Below, one piece after another: positions 1 to 6,987 of a stretch of 12,271 nucleotides of DNA (its first letter is position 1; every line of letters begins with the position of its first letter). Under the pieces are notes generated by a model. That model worked only from the letters and a program-made list of their open reading frames with translations, did no database searches and had not been told where the DNA came from. The stretch is from DTQF01 sp038874185 (GTDB lineage Archaea > Micrarchaeota > Micrarchaeia > CABMEP01), in NCBI GenBank assembly GCA_038874185.1, contig JAVZCX010000021.1, positions 1-12,271 on the forward strand. Reading direction: 5' to 3'. The position numbers and the translations under genes were made by a program.

Positions 1-1176
1 GAAAGCGAAAAATCTGAGTTTAACAAAGTAATAAAAGGAGATAAAGGAGGGCTTGGTATACTAGCAACTGGGGTGTCATTCAATTATGCATTAGAGGCAT
101 GTGATAGATTGAATATAAAATTGCCTATCCTAAAACTTTCATTTTATCCTTATCCAAAGAAAAAGATTTCAGAATTTATTAAAGAATTTGAATTGAAAAA
201 CATATTGGTTGTTGAAGAGATCGAAGATTTTGTAGCCCAGCATGTAAAATCCGTGGTTGCAGATAATGAATTGAAAACTAAAGTGCATGGCAATGATCTT
301 ATTCCTCTAATAGGAGAGATGAGAACTGAAAAGGTTGTGAATGCAATTGCTTCCATCCTAAACCTTCCTCCAGTTGAAGAAAAGAAAACACCGCCTGATG
401 TATTCAAGAGAGATCCTATCTTATGCCCGGGTTGTCCACATAGAGCTAGCTTCTGGAACACTAAAGAAGTTTTAGGAAGAGGATTAACGTATGGTGGAGA
501 CATAGGATGTTATATTCTAGGAATTTATAATCCAATTGATATGCAAGATTATATTATTTCCATGGGTGCAGGAACTGGAATTGCACATGGTATACATAAG
601 GCAACTGGAAAGACCGTAGTCTCATTTATGGGCGATTCTACTTTCTTCCATGCGGGATTGCCTGAGGTTGCAAATGCGATATACAATCAATCAGATATGA
701 TAATAATCATTCTTGACAATGGCACAACTGCGATGACCGGACAGCAACCGCATGCTGGAACCGGAATAAGATGCGGTGAAAGCGCACCTAAGATATCAAT
801 AGAAGAAGTTTGCAGAGCAATGGGTGCAGATGTTTCTGTAGTTAATCCTTTTGACACTAAGAAATCTCAAGAAATAATGAAGGCAGTAAAGGAAAAGAAA
901 GGAGTAAGGGTTGTTATTTACAGACAACCTTGCAGATTAATGTTTATGAGAAACGCAAGGAAAAACAAGATAAAGGTACCTATCTATCAAATTCATGAGG
1001 ACTTATGTAAGAAATGTGGTAAATGTATAGAATATGGATGTCCTGCAATTCATTATGATAAAAAGGAGAATAAATACTATATCTCAGAGGACATGTGCTG
1101 GGGATGCACTGTATGCTCACAGATATGTCCATATAGTGCAATTAAACCAAAAATAAGCGAAGATAAAAAAGCTTGA
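1..1176 (+). CDS. iorA: Indolepyruvate:ferredoxin oxidoreductase alpha subunit, 5'-truncated by window edge
   Basis: Catalytic subunit of the oxygen-sensitive enzyme that oxidatively decarboxylates aryl-pyruvates (from Trp, Phe, Tyr transamination) to aryl-acetyl-CoA, reducing ferredoxin. The frame is open from base 1, so the N-terminal third lies outside; 391 residues are present against roughly 600-650 in the family. The GTG at 73 is internal, not a start. The visible part has the conserved CPGCPHR motif (near 424-444), then the thiamine diphosphate region with GDS at 631-639 and D-N-G about 29 residues later. A C-terminal ferredoxin domain follows with two [4Fe-4S] motifs, CKKCGKC...CP (about 1006-1047) and CWGCTVCSQICP (about 1096-1131). 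The TGA stop is followed within 16 bases by iorB, so the pair is surely co-transcribed. The gene is intact in the window apart from the edge. The assignment is firm at family level; substrate preference among aryl-pyruvates cannot be read here. Confidence 0.95.
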   Translation, partial: ESEKSEFNKVIKGDKGGLGILATGVSFNYALEACDRLNIKLPILKLSFYPYPKKKISEFIKEFELKNILVVEEIEDFVAQHVKSVVADNELKTKVHGNDLIPLIGEMRTEKVVNAIASILNLPPVEEKKTPPDVFKRDPILCPGCPHRASFWNTKEVLGRGLTYGGDIGCYILGIYNPIDMQDYIISMGAGTGIAHGIHKATGKTVVSFMGDSTFFHAGLPEVANAIYNQSDMIIIILDNGTTAMTGQQPHAGTGIRCGESAPKISIEEVCRAMGADVSVVNPFDTKKSQEIMKAVKEKKGVRVVIYRQPCRLMFMRNARKNKIKVPIYQIHEDLCKKCGKCIEYGCPAIHYDKKENKYYISEDMCWGCTVCSQICPYSAIKPKISEDKKA

Positions 1177-1192
1177 GTTGTGGTGGTTAAAA

Positions 1193-1852
1193 ATGCCGAA
1201 TGGAAAAGAGAATGGAAAATCTAAAAACAATAGAAACGAAAAAAAGGAAAATGAAGAGATCAATATAATAATAACTGGTGTTGGGGGGCAAGGAGTAATG
1301 ACGCTAGGAAGCCTTCTTTCATTGGCAGCGCAAAGAGAAGGAAACAATGTTATGACTAGCGAACTACATGGTTTGGCCAAAAGATTTGGACATACAGAAT
1401 TCCACTTAAGGATTGGAAAAAACGTAAAAACAACAATAGTGCCTAATATGTCTGCAGACATGATAATAGCATTAGAGCCGCTTGAGACACAATCATTGAT
1501 AAAATATTGCAATAAAGAAAAAACGATTGTATATTCAGATTCTATTCAGATCAAACCTACAAGGATGGATATAGAAAATATAAGCTATCCATCTTTAGAC
1601 GAAATAAAAACAAGGATCAAACCCCACATTAAAGAGATGTTTGTATATCCTGCATCTGAAATTGCAAAGCAAATTGCAGGCAGCAATATGTATTCGAATA
1701 TCTATCTATTAGGAAAGATTATCAAAAATAAACATTTGAAAATAAAACAAAAAACAATTATAGATATACTTGAAGAATCATTCGGAAAGGACAACGAAAA
1801 CATTAAGGTTTTAAAGGAAGCTGTTAAAAATAATGATAAAAGTTTAATTTAA
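1193..1852 (+). CDS. iorB: Indolepyruvate:ferredoxin oxidoreductase beta subunit
   Basis: Partner of IorA. It belongs to the gamma-domain family of 2-oxoacid:ferredoxin oxidoreductases and completes the heteromeric cytosolic enzyme. The 219-residue product has the family glycine loop GVGGQG at residues 29-34, followed by the conserved region around SELHGLAKRFGHTEFHLRIG. I start at ATG 1193 because GGTGG at 1182-1186 sits six bases before it; an in-frame TTG at 1178 would leave no ribosome site. An odd feature is the first ~23 residues, a lysine/asparagine/glutamate-rich extension before the first beta strand that is not part of the family core and is probably disordered. The stop lies 22 bases before the ferredoxin gene start, so iorA, iorB and ferredoxin form one operon. 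Confidence 0.93.
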   Translation: MPNGKENGKSKNNRNEKKENEEINIIITGVGGQGVMTLGSLLSLAAQREGNNVMTSELHGLAKRFGHTEFHLRIGKNVKTTIVPNMSADMIIALEPLETQSLIKYCNKEKTIVYSDSIQIKPTRMDIENISYPSLDEIKTRIKPHIKEMFVYPASEIAKQIAGSNMYSNIYLLGKIIKNKHLKIKQKTIIDILEESFGKDNENIKVLKEAVKNNDKSLI

Positions 1853-1874
1853 TTGGATTGATAGAGGTGCTATA

Positions 1875-2108
1875 ATGGCAAAAATAATACACGATAGAGA
1901 TGCATGCATTGGATGTGGAACATGCGCAGCAGTATGTTCAAAATACTGGAAGATGGCGAGCGACGGCAAATCAGAATTGATCGGCGCTAAGAAGAATGGA
2001 AATGCATTCGAATTGGAAGTTAAAGATATAGCATGCAACCAGGATGCTGCGGAGGCATGCCCTGTCAACTGCATACATATCGAAGACAAAGGAAAAAGAA
2101 AGATATAA
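1875..2108 (+). CDS. Small single-cluster [4Fe-4S] ferredoxin
   Basis: A 77-residue soluble electron carrier. Cysteines at 11, 14 and 17 (CIGCGTC) plus C62 in the ACPV motif are the expected four ligands of one [4Fe-4S] cluster. C21 and C54 sit where Pyrococcus- and Thermotoga-type ferredoxins carry a structural disulfide, so the same is likely here. C66 is an extra cysteine after the CP motif. The fold otherwise matches the hyperthermophile-type ferredoxin with a degenerate second cluster site. The ribosome site GAGGTG (1864-1869) is five bases before the ATG. Its place directly after iorAB makes it the likely electron acceptor of the oxidoreductase, and the nearby hydrogenase is a possible electron outlet; both are inferences from position. 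Confidence 0.9.
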   Translation: MAKIIHDRDACIGCGTCAAVCSKYWKMASDGKSELIGAKKNGNAFELEVKDIACNQDAAEACPVNCIHIEDKGKRKI

Positions 2109-2209
2109 CGAATAACCTTTGTTTTCAATTTTATTTCAAATTTGTTTTAAATTTATTTTAATTTCATTTATTTTTCGTATTTTATTTGTTATTTGTTTAA
2201 AGTGAAATA
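2109..2209 (+). terminator. T-rich spacer ending the ior operon, with possible promoter for the next gene
   Basis: This 100-bp spacer is almost entirely T and A on the plus strand, with many runs of three to five T. Archaeal RNA polymerase terminates at oligo-T on the non-template strand, so it is a good terminator for iorA-iorB-ferredoxin. TTTTAAAT near 2144-2151 could serve as the TATA element for the maturation protease gene at 2210. A short GTGA (2202-2205) is the only ribosome site before that gene. The terminator role is likely; the exact promoter is a guess. Confidence 0.55.
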
Positions 2210-2614
2210 ATGAATAATAATCGAATTAAGATCTATTGTTTTGGGAATCCATTAATAGAAAATGATAAAATGCCTCTTGAAATAATTCCATATTTACAGA
2301 AAAAATTCCCAATGATTGAATTTATTCCTGCGGAATCCCCAGATGAAATAGAAGAGGAAAATGAAATCAGCATAATCGATACTGTTGATGGAGTAGAGAA
2401 TGTAAGATTGATAACTGAAATAGATGAAATATGCGAAAATAGAAGATGTTCAATGCATGATTTTGATCTTGGAATGACATTGAAAATAATGAAAAAGATT
2501 GGAAAAATTAAAAAAATAACCATATTTGCGATCCCAATGAAATGTAAAAAAAGAAAAGCGATTAAAGAAATAGAAAAACTAATACACGAAACTCTAGCTC
2601 CATCTAACCCTTAA
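2210..2614 (+). CDS. [NiFe]-hydrogenase maturation protease homologue (HyaD/HycI family)
   Basis: The product would be the endopeptidase that removes the C-terminal tail of the hydrogenase large subunit after nickel insertion. The 134-residue protein shows the family layout: GNPL with E17 and D19 near the N-terminus (the GN-x(3)-DD/E region), DTVDG at 57-61, and SMHDFDLG at 81-88, matching the S-H-D-hydrophobic-L region. Known members bind nickel through an acidic residue near 16, an Asp near 60 and a His near 90; E17 (or D19), D57/D60 and H83 are the matching candidates here. It is somewhat shorter than the usual 150-165 residues and divergent. Its last 21 bases overlap, tail to tail, the end of the large-subunit gene it presumably processes. 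Family call good; activity inferred. Confidence 0.82.
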   Translation: MNNNRIKIYCFGNPLIENDKMPLEIIPYLQKKFPMIEFIPAESPDEIEEENEISIIDTVDGVENVRLITEIDEICENRRCSMHDFDLGMTLKIMKKIGKIKKITIFAIPMKCKKRKAIKEIEKLIHETLAPSNP

Positions 2615-3883
2615 GAAGTGACTTGCGCAAGACATACATGGGTCATATGCTCTTATTAGTTTCTCTATGTTGTGCTCAATTGTATGTTTATCTATTCCTT
2701 CATCTAGGTTTTGTTGCACTAACTCTTTGATGTCTCTTTCCATGTTAACCTGATTCTGAGCAGTTGGAATAACAAGCAACCCATCTTTTACAATTCCTTT
2801 ATCTATATTCAATTCATAATATAGGGTGCCTCTTGGTGCTTCTACTACACCTACGCCTTTTCCCTTCTTTTCTTTGTATTTGTTTAGATCTGGTAACTTT
2901 TCTTCCTTAAAGTTGCTGTTTTCTAGTATCTCTATTGAAGCATCTATGCAATGCAGCATTTCTATAGCCTGTGCAAGATTGTTATGAAATATATTTTTTG
3001 AAGGAAATACAGATATAAACTCAGACAAATCTCTTAATGTATCACTATGCATGTTGTGAAGATTAAGGTTTAATCTTGACAATGAACCGACAATATATTC
3101 CTCGTCTTTGAACTTAAAGCCTGTTGCTTGTGAGTAAGGAATAACAACCCTATGTAGATGCTCTGGAAAATCCTTTTCTTCTACCTTCAAGCCGCTCGAA
3201 TCCTGTATCCTACCTTCTACAAAGTTAAATTCTTTATCCACTAATGCAATGTTTCTTGCGCTGCAGAAAAATTCAAATTGAGAATCAAAAAATAGTTCTA
3301 CAAGATCGATGACATGTTCTCTTACAGAAGCAAGCTCTGAGATTGAATTCTTAATTGAATCCTTGCTTGGTACAGATGAAAAACCTCCGATCCTAGGATA
3401 AAGTGCATGTACTGCTCTTCCTGCAACAATAGTTGCAAGATTGTTTGCTGCTTTTTTTACCTTAAGGCCGTTTTCAACTATTTTCATTTGTTTCTTATCA
3501 AAATCCAATATGGAATCTTTATTGAATATATCTGGAAGGCAAAACATGTATAAATGCATTGCATGGTCCCTGAGAATTGTGCCGAACATTGAAAGATGTC
3601 TTAGCTTCATTGTTTGTTCTGATGGCTGAATCCCTAATGAATTTTCAATCGCTTCTATGCAGCAGGTCATATGAGAAAGGCTGCATGTGCCACATATCCT
3701 TGAAACTATAGAATATACGTTATCTATACTCATTCCTCTTACTGCCTGAGTATAAAACCTTTTATTTTCCACTATCTTCAATTTAGCGCTTTCCACTTTT
3801 CCTTTTTTCACTTTTATTTCCACGCTTCCGTGTCCTTCAATCTTGCTCAAATCTTTTATAGATATATCTGAAATATTATGCAT
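2594..3883 (-). CDS. [NiFe]-hydrogenase large (catalytic) subunit, group 3-like
   Basis: This subunit carries the Ni-Fe(CN)2CO active site. Using the ATG at 3883 the protein has 429 residues. IEGHG occurs at 15-19, the first metal motif RICGTCSLSH supplies C64 and C67 with H71, and the second motif DPCMSCASH supplies C416 and C419 with H422. After H422 a seven-residue tail, FLRVRWS, remains; tails after this His are removed by the maturation protease. The EAPRGTL and PTAQNQ segments before the C-terminus resemble cytosolic group 3 enzymes. I prefer 3883 to the upstream ATG at 3913 because GGTGAT lies just before it (3887-3892), whereas the longer form would overlap the small-subunit stop and has no such site. 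All metal ligands are present, so the enzyme looks functional. Subgroup and electron partner are not certain. Confidence 0.93.
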   Translation of the reverse strand: MHNISDISIKDLSKIEGHGSVEIKVKKGKVESAKLKIVENKRFYTQAVRGMSIDNVYSIVSRICGTCSLSHMTCCIEAIENSLGIQPSEQTMKLRHLSMFGTILRDHAMHLYMFCLPDIFNKDSILDFDKKQMKIVENGLKVKKAANNLATIVAGRAVHALYPRIGGFSSVPSKDSIKNSISELASVREHVIDLVELFFDSQFEFFCSARNIALVDKEFNFVEGRIQDSSGLKVEEKDFPEHLHRVVIPYSQATGFKFKDEEYIVGSLSRLNLNLHNMHSDTLRDLSEFISVFPSKNIFHNNLAQAIEMLHCIDASIEILENSNFKEEKLPDLNKYKEKKGKGVGVVEAPRGTLYYELNIDKGIVKDGLLVIPTAQNQVNMERDIKELVQQNLDEGIDKHTIEHNIEKLIRAYDPCMSCASHFLRVRWS

Positions 3884-3909
3884 ATAATCACCTTGACCTT
3901 TATTTGAAA

Positions 3910-4407
3910 TCATAATGAATGTTGCTCAATGAAAGAAGAAAGCTCTTTTACGAATTGATTTCCATCCATTGGACAGCCAGGAACCCTGAAATCAACTCTG
4001 ATAAACTTTGAAACAGGTTCAACGGATTCTAGGTAATCAAACTTTTTCAATATTTTTTCTATTTCTTTCTTTTTTTCATTGTCGAAATTGTTCCTTAGTC
4101 CTGCCGGCATTCCTGTAAGAGCGCAAGAGCCTACAGCCATGACAAATTTTGATTTATCTCTTATTTCTTTCAAAAGATTGACCTCGTCCTTTGTTGAGAT
4201 TGCGCCTTCTACGATCGCAAGATCAAACTCATCTAAATCATTCTTGGACTTGAGGATTTTAAAATGTCTGAATTCAATCTGTTCAGACCATTCCTTAAAT
4301 TTGTCATTCAAAAGCTCTATGAATATAATTGCACAACCTTCGCAGCAGGTGAATGTGAACCAGCCCACCTTGATTTTTTTACTTTTTCTTGAAACCTTTT
4401 CCACCAT
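3910..4407 (-). CDS. [NiFe]-hydrogenase small subunit, short form with only the proximal cluster
   Basis: Electron-transfer subunit that pairs with the large subunit. From the ATG at 4407 it has 165 residues. Ligands for the proximal [4Fe-4S] cluster are visible: C22 and C25 in CCEGC, C95 in GSCALTG and C145 in VPGCPMDG; C21 is an additional neighbouring cysteine. There is no C-terminal domain with medial and distal clusters and no twin-arginine signal, so it is a short cytosolic type (as in HoxY or the small subunits of group 4 enzymes). An upstream in-frame ATG at 4428 directly abuts the preceding stop but has no ribosome site; GAGTGAT before 4407 decides the start. The stop is 26 bases from the large-subunit start. 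No diaphorase-type partner gene is adjacent. Confidence 0.9.
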   Translation of the reverse strand: MVEKVSRKSKKIKVGWFTFTCCEGCAIIFIELLNDKFKEWSEQIEFRHFKILKSKNDLDEFDLAIVEGAISTKDEVNLLKEIRDKSKFVMAVGSCALTGMPAGLRNNFDNEKKKEIEKILKKFDYLESVEPVSKFIRVDFRVPGCPMDGNQFVKELSSFIEQHSL

Positions 4408-4428
4408 CCCAATCACTCTAAGAATCAT

Positions 4429-5271
4429 TCAATCGTAAATCTTTAATGACTTCCTTATCTGCGCTGATATTAAACTCCATAATCTCTCAAGTAATTTTAT
4501 CAGAATAACAAACATTAAATTAAACAAAATACCGAATAATATGAATAAAAAAACAATGGAAAGAATTGTCAAAATGAAAAGAAGAAGATTGAAATTGAAC
4601 TGTGTTGATACAAAGTTCAGAAGTATAAACACTATAAGCAATGGGATTACTGGGAATGAAAAGAGAACAGAATAGCTTGCCTTCCAATCATCTTCGCTAG
4701 GAGCAGAAGTAAGAGAAGATATTATCATAAAGTATATGAAAATAACTGAAAATAATGAAGGTGAGATTATTAATGATAATAATAAATTAACCAATGGAAG
4801 CACTATGGATGACAGAATGGAAATATAGGATTCAAGGCTTATGTTTGGCTTGGCTTCTAATAATTTATAGATGGGTACATTTACTTGAAATAAAATTATG
4901 CTTAATATAAAAAGAACCAATGATGGGATAAAGGCTGGTGCAAATGCGGCTATTACTATTGAGATCCAGCCACCTATAGAATGAGAGGATCTTGCCGCTA
5001 TTCTTCCTCCTTTTGAGGTTAAAAACGATTCTTTTAGGTTTATCTCAGAACCAGTGAAAAGTGCTGCAAAGAAATGGGATAATTCATGTATTGCAATTGC
5101 AAATTCAACAACGAACCATTCTGTTAGTTTGTATTTGTATAGCGATGGAAATATGAATTTTCTTGCTACAAAAAGCAAGACAACAGACTGAATAAACCAA
5201 AAAAGAAGCATGCCTATAAAGACAAGAATAGGAGTTAATACGTATGTGACAATTCCTGAATCTAATGACAT
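4429..5271 (-). CDS. Multi-pass membrane protein with HELSH zinc-metalloprotease motif (M50/zincin-like)
   Basis: A 280-residue, strongly hydrophobic protein with about six or seven predicted membrane segments. H62-E-L-S-H66 matches the HExxH zinc site and follows an EFAIAI helix, as in intramembrane site-2-type proteases. A second conserved-looking acidic motif, S-x-PSEDD at 189-195, could give the third zinc ligand (D194 or D195) in place of the usual LDG of S2P. It may be an intramembrane protease, a membrane zincin of the DUF3267 kind, or a degenerate relative; I cannot choose. GTGAG before the ATG at 5271 supports the start. Its TGA is immediately followed by the hydrogenase small-subunit region, so it is the first gene of that operon, an unusual companion for a cytosolic hydrogenase. 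Any role in hydrogenase biogenesis is speculation. Confidence 0.68.
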   Translation of the reverse strand: MSLDSGIVTYVLTPILVFIGMLLFWFIQSVVLLFVARKFIFPSLYKYKLTEWFVVEFAIAIHELSHFFAALFTGSEINLKESFLTSKGGRIAARSSHSIGGWISIVIAAFAPAFIPSLVLFILSIILFQVNVPIYKLLEAKPNISLESYISILSSIVLPLVNLLLSLIISPSLFSVIFIYFMIISSLTSAPSEDDWKASYSVLFSFPVIPLLIVFILLNFVSTQFNFNLLLFILTILSIVFLFILFGILFNLMFVILIKLLERLWSLISAQIRKSLKIYD

Positions 5272-5341
5272 TTGCTCACTGAAAAGATATTAGTATATAA
5301 GTTTTAAAATCTGTCCAGTTGATATCTATAACTAGATAGAT
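5272..5341. promoter_or_regulatory. Divergent promoter region between the hydrogenase operon and the MGMT-like gene
   Basis: This 70-bp space separates two divergent starts. GTATATAAG (5293-5301) reads as a TATA element on both strands and lies about 25 bases from the minus-strand ATG at 5271. TTTTAAAAT (5302-5310) next to it could serve the plus-strand gene at 5342. The plus-strand start has no Shine-Dalgarno, so its mRNA may have a very short leader. An imperfect symmetric element, ATCTA-TAAC-TAGAT (about 5324-5337), lies just before the plus-strand ATG. Confidence 0.5.
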
Positions 5342-5686
5342 ATGGCAAAAAAGAGAAATAAAAATAAAGAAAATAGGAATAATGATGATGGAATTATCTT
5401 TAAAGAAAGAGTTTACTCTATCCTTAGAAAGATACCGAAAGGTAAGGTAATAACATATAAAAGGCTGGCTGAACTTTCTGGGAATGGTAAAGCAGCACGT
5501 GTTGTTGGAAATCTAATGAGAAGAAATAAGAATCCTGAAAAAATTCCTTGCTACAAAGTTGTTAAAAGCAATGGCGAGATTGGAGGATATTCTGCAAAGG
5601 GTGGTGTGAAGAAAAAGATTGAACTTCTTAAAAAAGACGGAATAAAAATAAAAAATGGAAAAATAGAAAAGAGATTTTTGTATTGA
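5342..5686 (+). CDS. MGMT/Ogt-like DNA-binding domain protein with PCYKVV active-site variant
   Basis: A 114-residue protein made of a charged N-terminal leader (residues 1-17, mostly K, N, R, D) and the helical DNA-binding domain of O6-alkylguanine-DNA alkyltransferases (about 18-114). Family marks are the IPKGKVITY helix-turn-helix entry at 31-39, the arginine-finger context ARVVGNLMRRNKNP with R53, and GGYSAKGG at 81-88. The reactive-cysteine motif, usually PCHRV, is PCYKVV with C70 retained but the following His replaced by Tyr and Arg by Lys. The His normally helps activate the cysteine, so this may be an alternative alkyltransferase or, like alkyltransferase-like proteins, a damage-recognition protein. 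No N-terminal Ogt domain is present. It has no ribosome site and its K-rich codons resemble local base composition. Domain call is good, catalytic status open. Confidence 0.85.
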   Translation: MAKKRNKNKENRNNDDGIIFKERVYSILRKIPKGKVITYKRLAELSGNGKAARVVGNLMRRNKNPEKIPCYKVVKSNGEIGGYSAKGGVKKKIELLKKDGIKIKNGKIEKRFLY

Positions 5687-5750
5687 CAAATCTAACAGAT
5701 CTGCATTTGATTTAAATATCTCTTTTTTGTTTATTTAGCTATAGTTTATT
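5687..5750 (+). terminator. T-rich convergent spacer downstream of the MGMT-like gene
   Basis: The 64-bp space between two converging genes contains T6 at 5723-5728 followed by further T-rich sequence on the plus strand, suited to intrinsic archaeal termination of the plus-strand gene. No comparable T run appears for the minus-strand pfdB transcript within the spacer. Confidence 0.45.
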
Positions 5751-6053
5751 TTATTGCTTATTTTTCTTTGATTCGCTGAATTGCTTCTTTATCCTTTCTT
5801 CCTGTTTCTCTAATATCTGTATTCTTGCTTCCAATGTTGCCTTTTTGTCATTAAGATCCTTTACCACTTCTTCTTTTGTTGATTTGAGAAGCACTGGACC
5901 AACTAACCTATATATGTCTCCCTTTGCAGACTCTATCTCTTTTAGAGCATGGTCTATCTCATCAGACTGTATTTTCATCTGTTGCTTCTGAAGAGAGAGT
6001 ATCTGAAGCTGCTGCTGCAATGACTGCAATTCCAATTGTCTGTCTTCTTCCAT
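5751..6053 (-). CDS. pfdB: Prefoldin beta subunit
   Basis: Subunit of the hexameric (two alpha, four beta) ATP-independent prefoldin chaperone, which holds unfolded proteins at the tips of its coiled coils and passes them to the thermosome. The 100-residue sequence has an N-terminal glutamine/leucine-rich coiled coil (1-45), the conserved hairpin segment DIYRLVGPVLLKS (46-58) and a second coiled coil (about 60-95). Length is near the low end of the family. GAGGTG lies six or so bases before the ATG at 6053 and a palindromic TATA element stands upstream at 6098-6109, so this last gene of the superoperon probably also has its own promoter. Confidence 0.92.
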   Translation of the reverse strand: MEEDRQLELQSLQQQLQILSLQKQQMKIQSDEIDHALKEIESAKGDIYRLVGPVLLKSTKEEVVKDLNDKKATLEARIQILEKQEERIKKQFSESKKNKQ

Positions 6054-6097
6054 AAAAACACCTCATTAATATTAACTGTTTACAAACACTACAAAGT

Positions 6098-6109
6098 TAC
6101 TATATAGTA
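6098..6109 (-). promoter_or_regulatory. TATA element for pfdB (perfect palindrome)
   Basis: TACTATATAGTA is a perfect 12-bp palindrome. A start site about 25 bases downstream would fall near 6077, leaving a leader of about two dozen bases that contains the GAGGTG ribosome site of pfdB. A TGTTT-AC-AAACA inverted repeat (6077-6088) lies at that predicted start site. A second TATA-like ATATAAATA lies further upstream near 6135-6145. Confidence 0.5.
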
Positions 6110-6165
6110 TGAAAGTTAATAATTCTTTACCTAACTATTTATATCATGCATTCCTCTCTTTTTAT

Positions 6166-6408
6166 TTACTCTTCTGCAAAGTTCTGAACTCCTTTGATAA
6201 CTTTTAAAGCCCTAAGCTGAGATCCGACTGCTGCGTGAAGAGAAGCCAGATCTTCTGCTTTTATACATATAATTAGATTACTACTGGATTTTGTTAGCTC
6301 TATCTTTGCTCTTCCTTTAAATTCAAGTTCTGGCTGCAGAGATTTATATGCGTCTTCCAATTCTTTCTTGGTGCTAAAAGGCATTTCTATAGTTAGTTTT
6401 ATTTCCAT
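6166..6408 (-). CDS. pcc1: KEOPS complex subunit Pcc1
   Basis: Small dimerising subunit of the KEOPS complex, which with Kae1, Bud32 and Cgi121 installs the t6A modification at position 37 of ANN-decoding tRNAs; Pcc1 dimerises Kae1 and helps bind tRNA. The 80 residues match the usual 75-90. The C-terminal helix sequence LHAAVGSQLRALKVIKGV (55-72) is the most recognisable family signature, preceded by alternating strands from residue 1. AAGGTG lies about six bases before the ATG at 6408. It sits between the Brix-domain and prefoldin genes, its conserved place in the archaeal exosome superoperon. Confidence 0.9.
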   Translation of the reverse strand: MEIKLTIEMPFSTKKELEDAYKSLQPELEFKGRAKIELTKSSSNLIICIKAEDLASLHAAVGSQLRALKVIKGVQNFAEE

Positions 6409-6445
6409 GAAAACACCTTAAAATACTGTTATGTCAATTAGAACA

Positions 6446-6940
6446 TCATTCTTCCGATTCTCTTGACTCCAAAAGTTCTTTTATCTTTAATTCCATTCTT
6501 TTATCTTTATACTTAAACAGCAATGAATTGTCCGATATTATAAATTTTGCTGTATCGTCGGTTGCGGGCTCTGGAATGTCAAACAAATCAGCTATTCTTT
6601 GAGCTTTTTCTGACCTTTCACTATTCTTTATTATCATCTCCACTTCCTTATTTATTCTGCCTATCTTCTTATGCACGAATTCAGTATCAACTGAAAATAT
6701 TATGAATGGAAAAACCCATCTCCATTCACCACCAATATCTATGAAGGCAAGCTTGTTTGGATTGCCTTTTGTCTCGCTTACAATAATTATCCTTGAGTGT
6801 CCCAGCTCGTCTGCTCTAGTTATAACGTCTTCGATTGATTTCTTGCCCCTTGGTTCATATTTTGCATTCAGGAAGGTTGCAATATTTGATGCCAGGATTT
6901 TAGTAGAAAGAGAAGATTTCCTGCTTGTAGTGACATACAT
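6446..6940 (-). CDS. Brix-domain rRNA biogenesis protein (archaeal Imp4-like)
   Basis: Archaeal relative of the eukaryotic Imp4/Rpf1/Brix family, expected to bind rRNA during ribosome assembly. From the ATG at 6940 the product has 164 residues, typical for the single-domain archaeal form. The N-terminal MYVTTSRKSS, the YEPRGKKSIEDV segment, and SETKGNP followed by LAFIDIGG are the landmarks of the family. A TTG at 6943 directly before the ATG is not needed. Only a weak GTGG ribosome site is visible. The gene follows rpoP by 47 bases in the superoperon, where Imp4-like genes are usually found in archaea. The C-terminal ~15 residues are charged (KELLESRESEE) and probably flexible. Confidence 0.88.
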   Translation of the reverse strand: MYVTTSRKSSLSTKILASNIATFLNAKYEPRGKKSIEDVITRADELGHSRIIIVSETKGNPNKLAFIDIGGEWRWVFPFIIFSVDTEFVHKKIGRINKEVEMIIKNSERSEKAQRIADLFDIPEPATDDTAKFIISDNSLLFKYKDKRMELKIKELLESRESEE

Positions 6941-6987
6941 CAAACCACTAAAAACTTATGAATAGTAAAGAGATGAAAAATAAAAAA

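Noticed and set aside
73..75. GTG at 73 as the start of the first gene
   Set aside because: The frame stays open to base 1 and the upstream residues continue the IorA family sequence.
1117..1512. Minus-strand open frame across the iorA/iorB junction
   Set aside because: It is antisense to two well-supported genes and shows no motif or ribosome site.
3884..3913. Longer start of the hydrogenase large subunit at 3913
   Set aside because: It would overlap the small-subunit stop by four bases and place a clear GGTGAT ribosome site inside the gene; the IEGHG motif is at a normal distance from the 3883 start.
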